Of a DNA stretch of 64,000 nt, positions 9,767 to 20,299 are shown piece by piece; within the stretch, counting starts at the first letter, position 1, and each line of letters begins with the position of its first letter. Position numbers and translations under genes: made by a program. The notes below the pieces were generated by a model that ran no database searches, was not told where the DNA came from, and saw only the letters and a list, made by a program, of their open reading frames with translations. The DNA comes from Tillandsia leiboldiana (Eukaryota > Streptophyta > Magnoliopsida > Poales > Bromeliaceae), in NCBI GenBank assembly GCA_029204045.2, contig CM055076.1:10516069-10580068 (forward strand), given 5' to 3'.

Positions 9767-10497
9767 GCAATCCCCACCCCCTCTCATTTCCACCTCGATT
9801 TGCGGGCCTTAGATTGAGAATCAGGGTATGTGCCCTCTACAAAAAATTTTCCTCTCTCTCTCTTCTCTCTCTCTCTAAAATTCCAGAATTTTTGGAGTTA
9901 CAGTTAGTGAGTTATCTGCGACGCGGCGCACTGCGACGGTTTTCTTTTTAGGCCCATTTCCCATCGCAGTTCTGTCGGAAATTCCCTGAGTGTGAACCAG
10001 GAGGAATTTTTGGACGATTTTCACGACAGCGCGTTCCTAAGAGGTAAGGCTTCGATTTTCATGTTGATCACTTTGCTCCATTTCGTACTTTTGGCACGGT
10101 TCCCGAGGCCTCTTTGACCCCCCTTTTTGCTGTGGAAAATTTTGGACAGCGTCGACTTCTCCGATTTTTATCTTGGCGTAGGAGCATCAGATCGAGGCGT
10201 TTTAAGAATCGATTTTGATCTACTCTTCGCAAGGACCACAACCGTAGTTTTTCTGGATTTTCCTGAGCACTTTTTAGAGGTGAAAAACTCCTCTTTTCCT
10301 GTGCTGTTTGAAAAACAGCAAATATTGTGCTTTTTGGGATTTGTATTTATACCGGGAGCGTTGATTTGCAGGATTTGAGGACTGTGGACAACCAGGAGAC
10401 TACCTGAGGTGTAGTTTGAGCTGCTCGAGGTGGGCGGTTGTTGCTTACCTCATTTTTGACAAGCTCACTGGGATTACTGGAACTCCCCTAAAATTTA

Positions 10498-10662
10498 ATT
10501 GATGAGAACAATTGGGACAAACTAATATGACAATTGATGAGAACAATCGGGACAAACTAATATGACAATTGATGAGAACCATTGGGACCAACTAACAGGA
10601 CAACTAACAGGACAACTAACAGGACAAACTAACAGGACAATTGATGAGAACCGCTGGGACGA
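10498..10662 (+). repeat. Minisatellite in G1 5' LTR leader
   Basis: Three 35-bp units beginning attgatgagaac, then several 12-bp units actaacaggaca, then a final attgatgag unit. The 3' LTR has the same array at about 18650-18825 with small changes. Confidence 0.8.
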
Positions 10663-11185
10663 ACTCTCCTAAAATTTAATATAACCCCACAGATTATATA
10701 ATGACTTATATTGGGACACTGTGTTTGGGACAAAAGCTATAATCTCGCATGCAAATAACTTTTATAACAATCAATCTTTTTAAAATAATATTTGACACTT
10801 TTCTACAGCTTTTAAATAATTTCATTCTTTCTTGCTCATCCGGTTAGCCACTATTTATTACTACACTATCATCTTGGGATTTGTACATGTTTCATTGTTG
10901 TCCTGTGCATCCAGAGGCTTGTTGCTCAAGTGTGAGCAGGGGTTTGGGATAGTGTAGTCGAGATTGCATTAGATTGTGAATTTGTGGGGTCTTGCGGTGA
11001 CCGCGGACAGTAGGCGGTCGACCAGATGTTTATCCTTGCATCAGATTGAGGTTGAGACTGGTTTATTGCATCAGCTGGGGATCGGGTTTTCCTAGTGGAT
11101 GGTTTTCCCACTCTGATCATAGTCACGATCCAGTCCTGCTGTTTTATGGCACTTCTGATACTTATTACTGAGATATTTTACTCGT

Positions 11186-11217
11186 GTGGGTCGCTCCCCT
11201 CGAGTGCCACTCCGGAG
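11186..11217 (+). promoter_or_regulatory. Conserved LTR leader block, G1
   Basis: GTGGGTCGCTCCCCTCGAG then TGCCACTCCGGAG. The 3' LTR copy is at about 19349-19381 with one change (CTAGAG). Confidence 0.6.
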
Positions 11218-11632
11218 TGTGTTGCAAACATGGTTAGAGTCTTTGAGACTCCTATCCCCTATCGGTGTTAAGCATACCCGATTTGGCAACTATCCCCTAT
11301 CGGTATTATGCATTGGCCAGCATACCCGATTTGGCAAGGCACAGCAGGCAGTACCAGTTTTACTAGTGACACAAGACTGAGTTATTTCAGGCAGGCATGT
11401 TTGGTATTGTTGCATACAGTCATTTCATGCTACATGGCATTTAGAGGCATAGTGGTGATAGTTTCTTTTTTTTCAGCAGCCTTTATAGCTTACCACTGTT
11501 CTTTCTTGTTGCCTCGAGTAGTCCTAGTGGGTGCGTCAGAGTTGAGGTTTTATCCACTAGGGGAGGCTACTGGTTTCTCTAGTAGTTCTCACCCCCATTG
11601 TTGTTTCTCTCTTTCTTCTTCTTATTTTGCAG

Positions 11633-11695
11633 AGTCGTCTGCTGGAGCTGCTAGGCCATCGGCAGCTGATAAAGGTAAGGGGATCGCTGAGTAGA
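11633..11695 (+). other. Exon-like micro-ORF in G1 5' LTR
   Basis: Preceded by a CT-rich tract and TTTTGCAG. A 42-base segment (11633-11674) is followed by AAAG|GTAAGG; the frame ESSAGAA..SAADKGKG runs on to a stop at about 11693. L1 has the same structure with an identical 42-base length (26250-26291). G4 and G5 keep related peptides ending in a stop. Not a proven gene. Confidence 0.45.
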
Positions 11696-12010
11696 TAGAT
11701 CTCCTGTGAGATTGAGAGTGGATATTAGACAGATGTTGTACTCTTTACTCAGACTGTGGTATTTTGGGTCTGGCGCTGGCCAGCTGACTGTATTATTTTG
11801 GTGAGCTGGGAGATTATTGTACTTATTACAGCTTTATTTGTAGTTCCAGTCTGAGATACTATGTGGTTCTTCTACTTCAGCTCTGTATTATGCTCTTTTA
11901 TTGTTCATATTATATCGGAGCAGGTTACCAGTGCTTCGTGTACGCGGGAAATCACGTGTGCACGGCGGATCTGTTGGCGAGCCCGGGTTCCGGGGCGTGA
12001 CAGATTAAGT

Positions 12011-12022
12011 TGGTATCAGAGC
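12011..12022 (+). other. Primer binding site of G1
   Basis: TGGTATCAGAGC, complementary to the 3' end of plant initiator-Met tRNA, eight bases after the LTR end. Confidence 0.9.
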
Positions 12023-12184
12023 TTAGGGATAGGTCAGTTGGGACTTAGGAAACCCTAGGCTTTTGGCAGACCCTAGGATGATAGGGTGCGAGAGACGTGA
12101 CAATTTTGCGGAAGTCGTTGTGTTACTTATTTAACTCTTCCAATGAAGGAAGAGGGATCGACATAGCCTACTTCTGGTAGACTG

Positions 12185-12208
12185 TTATGTTGGCTGCAGA
12201 CAACATAA
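12185..12208 (+). promoter_or_regulatory. Stem-loop with palindromic loop in G1 leader
   Basis: Stem TTATGTTG/CAACATAA (8 bp, perfect) around loop GCTGCAGA, whose CTGCAG core is self-complementary. It lies 163 nt after the PBS and 86 nt before the gag ATG. It is identical in G5 (56103-56126, minus). Position and shape fit an RNA dimerisation or packaging signal; this is inference. Confidence 0.55.
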
Positions 12209-12294
12209 AGTCACAGAAATAGGAGAATGTCTTTAACTTTCGCTAGATTGGGTCGTGTGGGGTGATGATACTGAGGGTGGTTTCTTGTGGTAGG

Positions 12295-15200
12295 ATGCCT
12301 CCGCAACGTAGAATGTTGACGCGTTCGCAGCCTTCTTCCTCTGAGCCCGAGCCGGAGGAGTCCGAGCAGGGCCAGCAGAGTGAGGTGCAGGAGCTTCAGG
12401 CTCAGATGGCCCAGATGTCAGAGGCCGTGCGGCGTCAGGAGGAGGCCATGGGTCGGCTGACGCAGATGTTAGAACAGAGGGCGCAGCCTGTTGTTGCACC
12501 CCCAGAGAGTTCTCTCGTACCACCCTCCCCTGCTGTGGCTTCCCCAGTTGGACCGGTGACCACGGCATCCCCTGTTGCTCAGGGAGCAATCCGGCCATTG
12601 ACTCCTGCGCAGGAGCAGGAGATTGCTGACAAACTTACTCAGTTCTGTAAGCGGGGACCGCCCAGGTTTTCAGGGCGGAATACTCAGCCGTGGGAGATCG
12701 GGACTTGGCTTTCGTCAATGGAGAAGTTATTCCGGGACTTCTTCATTGACCAGAAGTACAGGGTACATATGGCTGTACACTGCTTAGACGGGGACGCTGA
12801 TGCATGGTGGCGTCGGGTGGAGCCCCTGGAATTTCAGATCACTCGACAGCTACCCTGGTCAGAATTCAAGAGGATGATTCTGAATACGTACTTTTCCACG
12901 AGTATGAAGAAAAAGCTGGAAGATGACCTGAAGAATCTTCAGCAAGGCGACCGGACAGCATTGGACTACTTTCAGGAGTTCACGCGGTTACTCAACTGCG
13001 TACCTTACGTCGCCAGGGACGGACCACACCAGGTGGAGCTCTTTGAGTCGGGCCTGCGCCCAGAGATCTATACTCTGGTGCATGCTCAGAGACTACAAAC
13101 CTTGGAGGAGGCAGCAGAGCATGCCCAGTGGGTTGAGAGGGGAGACCACGTCGTCGCCAGACGTGGGGGCCTGGTCGCTCAAGGCGCAGACAGGAAGCGA
13201 CCAGCGCAGGACGACGGAGGACAGGCCAGTTCTTGGAGGCCGCCACGACCGCCACGGCCTCAGTTTTCCGGCCGCGGGTGTTCTGAGCGGTGAGGGCCTG
13301 GTGGATCCCTGAGGCCACCGCAGCATCAGCAGCAACAGCATTCGCATCAACAGAGATCGCAATCGCGGCAGCAAGGGTCTCCGCGACAGAGGCAGCAGGC
13401 CAGGCAGCCCCAGGCTACGGTTAGGTGCATTTTCTGTCAGGGACAGCATACCTCTGATACTTGTGATCTGAGGTTTGGCCGCTGTTATCGATGTGGACAG
13501 TCTGGCCACCTCCGAGCTGCCTGCCCATATGCACCATCGACGGCTCCTTCTTCAGCATCTGCTCCTTATTCGTCACAGCAACGGTCGACGGCTCAGCGGC
13601 CATATGCTCCAGCAAGCAGGGCATCTTCTTCCTATCCCACGGAGTATCACCCTCCAGCCCAGAGTGGGCGAGTGTATGCTGCGCAGGTAGAGGACTCTTC
13701 GGCAGCAGATCACGTGGTGGCAGGTATCACCTTACTTTCTGGCATTAGGACTCGTACATTATTTGATACTGGAGCATCGCATTCTTTTATCAGTAGATCA
13801 TTTGCATCATTACATGGGTTAGAGGTAGGACTTTTACCACGTGCACGAGAGGTTCAGATTCCCGATCACACTTTGCACGTGGAGGAGTGCTGTTGGTCCT
13901 GCCCGATGCAAATCGAGTCCTGGATTATGCCAGCAGACCTGTTGGTCTTGAGACAGTTAAGGGACTTTGATGTGGTTCTAGGGATGGACTGGCTGGCTCG
14001 GTATTTCGCGACTATTGACTGTGCCGCAAGGACTGTCACTTTTAGAGAGCCGGGCCAGGAGATGTTAGTATACTGGGGTTGTCAGAGTGCTTTCTTTGCC
14101 TCTTTGGTCTCGACTTCCCGAGCAAGGCAGATGATCCATCGAGGATGTGTAGCCTTTTTGGCTAGTGTTGTTGAGGGGCCTACGGCGGCACCGGGACTCG
14201 GGGATATCCCTATTGCCCGCGAGTTCCCGGATGTTTTCCCACCTGAGATGACTAGCATGCCGCCAGATAGGGAGATTGAGTTTGTGATTGACGTAGTTCC
14301 GGGAACTGCGCCAATCTCAAAGGCTCCTTACCGGATGGCACTGGCTGAGCTGCGAGAGCTTAAGGCGCAACTCCAGGATTTGATGGACAAGGGCTTTATT
14401 AGGCCGAGTGTGTCGCCTTGAGGAGCGCCGGTGCTATTCGTGAAAAAGAAGGATAGGTCACTTCGATTGTGTGTGGACTATAGGGAATTAAATAAAGTGA
14501 CCATCAAGAACAAGTACCCTTTGCCACGCATCGATGATCTTTTTGATCAGCTGCAAGAGTCTTGTGTCTTCTCTAAGATAGATCTACAATCCGGTTACCA
14601 CCAGTTGAAAGTAAAGGCCAAGGATATTCCGGAAACGGCATTTAGATCACGGTATGGGCATTATGAATTTACAGTTATGCCTTTTGGGCTAACTAATGCC
14701 TCTGCCGCGTTCATAGATTTGATAAACCGGATCTTCCGACCTTATTTGGACCAGTTCGTGGTGGTGTTCATTGATGATATCTTGGTCTACTCCCGAAGTG
14801 ATGCTGAGCATGAGGAGCACTTAAGGATTGTGCTGCAACTTCTGCGAGAGAAGAAGTTGTTTGCCAAGCTGGCAAAGTGCGAGTTTTGGCTTCGGGAGGT
14901 AATCTTCTTGGGCCATGTGATTTCCGCCGCAGGTGTGGCAGTAGACCCAGCAAAGATTGAGGCAGTCCGTGATTGGCCCCGACCGACGACGGTTTCTGAG
15001 GTACGTAGCTTTATGGGTTTAGCTGGGTATTACCGTCGGTTTGTGGAAGGCTTTGCGAAGCTCTCCACACCCCTCACTCTCTTGACGCGTAAGGGAGTGA
15101 AGTTTATCTGGAGTGAGGACTGTCAAAGGAGCTTTGAGGAGCTGAAGAATAGACTGATGACCGCTCCTATCCTTTCCCTTCCTGTTATGGGAAAAGGATA

Positions 15201-17112
15201 TGTGATCTACAGCGACGCATCACACAGTGGACTCGGTTGTGTGTTGATGCAGGAAGGGAGGGTAATTGCATATGCATCAAGACAACTCAAAGAATATGAG
15301 AAAAATTACCCTACCCATGACTTGGAGCTTGCAGCTGTAGTGTTTGCGCTAAAGCTCTGGCGCCATTATCTGTATGGGGAGCATTGTGAAATCTACACCG
15401 ACCACAAGAGCCTAAAGTACCTGTTCACGCAAAAGGAGCTGAATTTGAGGCAACGTAGGTGGTTAGAGCTATTAAAGGATTATGATGTAGATATTCTCTA
15501 CCACCCAGGTAAGGCTAACGTAGTCGCTGACGCCTTGAGTAGAAGAGCGGTGCAAAGTTTGTCTATGTTGATCACAGACCAGGCACCGCTATTAGAGGAG
15601 ATGAGACGGCTCGAGTTGGAGGTTGTGTCCCCTGGGGTCACTGCTAGACTGACATCTTTAGTCTTGCAGCCCACTCTGCTAGACAGGATCAGGGAGAAAC
15701 AGAGTGAGGACCCCCACTTGACCAGGATTAGAGATCAAATTCCGAGTGATCAGTCTAGGGACTTTACGATGGATGCCTCGGGAGTACTGAGATACAGGAA
15801 CCGGGCATGTGTGCCAGTGGATGCAGAGATCAGAGAGCAGATATTGCGAGAGGCCCATTATACACCTTATACCCTACATCCTGGTGGGACTAAGATGTAT
15901 AAGGACCTCAAGGCACACTTTTGGTGCAATGGCATGAAGAGGGATATCGGGAGGTTTGTGGCTCAATGTTTAACTTGCCAACAGGTGAAGGCTGAGCATC
16001 GAGTGCCAGCTGGCAAGTTACAAAGTCTCCCAATTCCCGAGTGGAAATGGGACCACATTACGATGGACTTTGTGGTCGGACTACCGAGGGCCCAGGGAGG
16101 AGCAGACGCCATCTGGGTAGTTGTTGATCGACTTACCAAGTCAGCGCATTTCTTGCCTATGCAGACTACTTGGTCACTCGAGCGACTAGCCCAGCTATAT
16201 CTAGATGAGATAGTAAGATTACATGGAGTACCAGCCTCCATTGTATCAGATAGAGACCCGAGGTTTGTTTCGCGTTTCTGGATAAGTTTGCAGACAGCCT
16301 TGGGGACTCAGCTTAGGTTCAGTACTGCTTTTCATCCGCAGACGGATGGGCAGTCAGAGCGGACAATACAAATCCTGGAGGACATGTTGAGGGCTTGCGT
16401 CCTGGATTTCGGCGGAGGGTGGATTCGGCATTTATCTTTGGCTGAATTCGCGTACAACAATAGCTTTCAAGCGAGCATTCAGATGGCTCCGTTTGAAGCG
16501 TTGTATGGACGCAAGTGTCGATCACCGCTTTATTGGAGTGACGTGGGCGAGAGGCGGACCTTGGGACCAGATGTATTGATAGAGGCAGAGGAGAAGGTCC
16601 GAGTGATTCGAAAGCATCTTCAGACCGCCCAAAGCCGACAGAGGAGTTATGCCGATGTTCGGCGATGAGACTTAGAATTTCAAGTTGGAGATCATGTATT
16701 CCAGAAAGTCTCGCCGTCCAAGGGAATCAGGAGATTCGGCATTCGTGGAAAGCTTAGCCCCCGATACATTGGACCCTTTGAGGTATTGGGGCGTATCGGG
16801 CCAGTTGCCTACCGACTCGCACTTCCTCCAAGGCTTGCTGGTGTCCATGATGTATTTCATATTTCTACTTTGAGGAAGTATATCTTCGACCCATCGCACG
16901 TCATCGACTTCACACCGCTTGAGATTAGCGAAGATTTGAGGTATGAGGAGCGCCCACTGCGAATTCTGAACCGAGAGGTGAGAGAATTGCGCAATCGGGC
17001 CATTCCCTATGTGAAAATCCAATGGGGCAATCATGACGAGCGCGAGGCTACATGGGAGCTCGAGTCGGAGATGAGGAATGCTCACCCCTACTTATTCGAG
17101 ACATCGGACTGA
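12295..17112 (+). pseudogene. G1 gag-pol polyprotein, three TGA stops
   Basis: Start ATG 12295 follows a TAG acceptor-like site. Gag: Glu/Gln-rich N-terminus, capsid-type domain (about 12650-13130), CCHC knuckle CYRCGQSGHLRAAC (13483-13524). Protease DTGASHSF (13765). RT: LCVDYRELNK (14470) and catalytic FIDD (about 14770). RNase H: YSDASHSG (about 15208). Integrase: HHCC zinc finger (about 15875-15985), DDE core (DFVVGL, SDRDPRF, HPQTDGQSE; 16062-16370), GPF module (about 16770) and a chromodomain-type tail (IPYVKIQW...EATWE, to 17112). TGA codons at 13291, 14419 and 16666 break one continuous frame; flanking residues indicate former Arg, Trp and Arg codons. No frameshift or deletion is evident. 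Confidence 0.9.
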
Positions 17113-17153
17113 GGATTATTGTTTAGTCTCGTTTCGAGGACGAAACTCTTTCT

Positions 17154-17165
17154 AGTGGGGGAGGA
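17154..17165 (+). other. Polypurine tract of G1
   Basis: AGTGGGGGAGGA directly abutting the 3' LTR, after the family-wide 'tcgaggacgaaact' motif. Confidence 0.85.
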
Positions 17166-20100
17166 TGTGATGATCCGGACTCCCGCAGAAACTGTGCAAC
17201 ATTAAACAGTGACTGTGGGGAGCATATTCGGAGAAACAGAGCTTGTAGAATTGAAATTGGACATTTAATATAGACTCGGCACGAAAATCAGAGCAAATGG
17301 GATTTTTCGAGGGCTTTTGGCAAAATTTCGGATGAGAATTTGGCGAAATGGACGTCGTATTTGGACTCAGCGCGCGAAAACGATCGAAACGATATATTTA
17401 CTTTAATTTTTCGGCACCACGGTACTGTTCACGCCGGAACAGTAACTCCGGCCGCCGGAATTACTGTTCCGGCGACCGGCAACCGGCGGCGGGCGGCGGC
17501 GCACGGCGGCGGGCAGCGGCGGCAAGCGGCAGAGGGCGGCGGCGCGCGGCGCGGGCAGCGCGGGCAGGCGCGGGCAGGCGCGGGCAGGGGGCACGGGTGC
17601 GTGGTCCATGGGCCTGGCGTGCACCGGGAGCACCGAATACCCCCGTGCCACGTGGCGGCTCCCGATTGGTTGGCCGGTTTCTAGAAACACGTGGGAAGGT
17701 GACACGTGGCGCTCCCCTATTGGCTGACAGGATCCGGAAAACCCGGAGCGCGGAGCAACCATGTGCACCACGTGGACACGTGGCAGTTTTTGATTGGGCT
17801 TGCACAGGCTGTTCCCTGTTATGTGGACACTTGGCGCACCCTGGTTGGCCAATTTCGGTGTTTCCTGTTCGGATCCGGATCCGGTGTGGAGCGCAAGATT
17901 CCCTTGGCCCATTATAAATAGTAATCCCCACCCCCTCTTATTTCCACCTCGATTTGCGGGCCTTAGAGTGAGAATCAGGGCAAGTGCCCTCAACGAAAAA
18001 TTTTCCTCTCTCTCTCTTCTCTCTCTCTAAAATTCCAGAATTTCTGGAGTTACAGTTAGTGAGTTATCTGCGACGCGGCGCACTGCGACGGTTTTCTTTT
18101 TAGGCCCATTTCCCGTCGCAGTTCCGTCGGAAATTCCCTTAGTGCTAACCAGGAGGAATTTTTGGACGATTTTCATGACAGCGCGTTCCTAAGAGGTAAG
18201 GCTTCGATTTTCGTGTTGATCACTTTGCTCCATTTCGTACTTTTGGCACGGTTCCCGAGGCCTCTTTGACCCCCCTTTTTGCTGTGGAAAATTTTGGACA
18301 GCGTCGACTTCTCCGATTTTTATCTTGGCGTAGGAGCATCAGATCGAGGCGTTTTAAGAGTTGATTTTGATCTACTCTTCGCAAGGACCGCAAACATAAT
18401 TTTTCTGGATTTTCTTGAGCACTGTTTAGAGGTGAAAAACTCCTCATTTCCTGTGCTGTTTGAAAAACAGCAAATATTGTGCTTTTTGGGATTTGTATTT
18501 ATACCGGGAGCGTTGATTTGCAGGATTTGAGGACTGTGGACAACCAGGAGACTACCTGAGGTGTAGTTTGAGCTGCTCGAGGTGGGCGGTTGTTGCTTAC
18601 CTCATTTTTGACAAGCTCACTGGGATTACTGGAACTCCCCTAAAATTTAATTGATGAGAACAATTGGGACAAACTAATATGACAATTGATGAGAACAATC
18701 GGGATAAACTAATATGACAATTGATGAGAACCATTGGGACCAACTAACAGGATAACTAACAGGACAACTAACAGGACAACTAACAGGACAAAATAAGAGG
18801 ACAATTGATGAGAACCGCTGGGACGAACTCTCCTAAAATTTAATATAACCCCACAGATTATATGATGACTTATATTGGGACACTGTGTTTGGGACAAAAG
18901 CTATAATCTCGCATGCAAATAACTTTTATAACAATCAATCTTTTTAAAATAATATTTGACACTTTTCTACAGCTTTTAAATAATTGCATGCTTTCTTGCT
19001 CATCCGGTTAGCCACTATTTATTGCTACGCTATCATCTTGGGATTTGTACATGTTTCATTGTTGTCCTGTGCATCCAGAGGCTTGTTGCTCAAGTGTGAG
19101 CAGGGGTTTGGGATAGTGTAGTCGAGATTGCATTAGATTGTGAATTTGTGGGGTCTTGCGGTGACCGCGGACAGTAGGCGGTCGACCAGATGTTTATCCT
19201 TGCATCAGATTGAGGTTGAGACTGGTTTATTGCATCAGCTGGGGATCGGGTTTTCCTAGTGGATGGTTTTCCCACTCTGATCATAGTCATGATCCAGTCC
19301 TGCTGTTTTATGGCACTTCTGATACTTATTACTGAGATATTTTACTCGTGTGGGTCGCTCCCCTAGAGTGCCACTCCGGAGTGTGTTGCAGACATGCTTA
19401 GAGTCTTTGAGACTCCTATCCCCTATCGGTGTTAAGCATACCCGATTTGGCAACTATCCCCTATCGGTATTATGCATTGGCCAGCATACCTGATTTGGCA
19501 AGGCACAGCAGGCAGTACCAGTTTTACTAGTGACACAAGACTGAGTTATTTCAGGCAGGCATGTTTGGTATTGTTGCATACAGTCATTTCATGCTACATG
19601 GCATTTAGAGGCATAGTGGTGATAGTTTCTTTTTTTTCAGCAGCCTTTATAGCTTACCACTGTTCTTTCTTGTTGCCTCGAGTAGTCCTAGTGGGTGCGT
19701 CAGAGTTGAGGTTTTACCCACTAGGGGAGGCTACTGGTTTATCTGGTAGTTCTCACCCCCATTGTTGTTTCTCTTTTTCTTCTTCTTATTTTGCAGAGTC
19801 GTCTGCGGGAGCTGCTAGGCCATCGGCAGCTGATAAAGGTAAGGGGATCGCTGAGTAGATAGATCTCCTGTGAGACTGAGAGTGGATATTAGACAGATGT
19901 TGTACTCTTTACTCAGACTGTGGTATTTTGGGTCTGGCGCTGGCCAGCTGACTGTATTATTTTGGTGAGCTGGGAGATTATTGTACTTATTACAGCTTTA
20001 TTTGTAGTTCCAGTCTGAGATACTATGTGGTTCTTCTACTTCAGCTCTGTATTATGCTCTTTTATTGTTCATATTATATCTGAGCAGGTTACCAGTGCTT

Positions 20101-20166
20101 CGTGTACGCGGGAAATCCCGTGTGCACGGCGGATCTGTTGGCGAGCCCGGGTTCCGGGGCGTGACA
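17166..20166 (+). repeat. G1 3' LTR
   Basis: Same architecture as the 5' LTR: ERSE modules at 17649-17669, 17703-17723 and 17777-17797, TATA 17913-17920, donor GT at 18196, minisatellite about 18650-18825, leader block about 19349-19381, acceptor AG at 19795-19796, micro-ORF to about 19859. Most differences from the 5' copy are transitions and small indels. Confidence 0.92.
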
Positions 20167-20171
20167 TAATA
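20167..20171. repeat. Target-site duplication of G1, right copy (taata)
   Basis: Matches 9008-9012. Confidence 0.92.
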
Positions 20172-20299
20172 AATTTCTCAAAGTATGAAAGATGCAATTA
20201 AAATCAATTATACTAATGCTCAGTTAATGTTCTATTTCACAAGCAAAAAGAACACAAAACACAAAACAAAACCTAACCTAAGCAATGGTTAAAAAATTG

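Larger units (their letters stand above)
9013..12002 (+). repeat. G1 5' LTR
   Basis: TGTGATGATCC...GGGGCGTGACA. U3: head block with 'ggactcagcgagcgaaaacg' (about 9211-9230), GC-rich stretch, ERSE modules (9495-9694) and TATA (9759-9766). Leader: CT-rich stretch (about 9850-9880), donor-like GAG|GTAAGG (GT at 10044), 35/12-bp minisatellite (10498-10662), conserved CTCGAGTGCC block (about 11186-11217), acceptor-like CTTATTTTGCAG ending at 11632 and the micro-ORF. The terminal block (CGGCGGATCTGTTGG...) is shared by L1, G4 and G5. Confidence 0.92.
9013..20166 (+). mobile_element. G1: complete-ended Tekay/Del-like Gypsy element
   Basis: An 11.15-kb Ty3/Gypsy chromovirus with a perfect 5-bp target duplication (taata), two LTRs of about 3.0 kb (9013-12002 and 17166-20166), a PBS matching initiator-Met tRNA, one gag-pol frame and a PPT. 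It is the youngest visible layer: the first 230 bp of the LTRs differ at about five positions by eye. gag-pol is colinear in a single frame and is interrupted by only three TGA codons. Inserted in the spacer between pol and the extra ORF of S1. Confidence 0.93.

Noticed and set aside
11308..11694. 128-residue frame in the G1 LTR as a protein gene
   Set aside because: Only its last about 20 residues (the micro-ORF) are conserved in other LTRs; the upstream part is not and includes the polypyrimidine tract.
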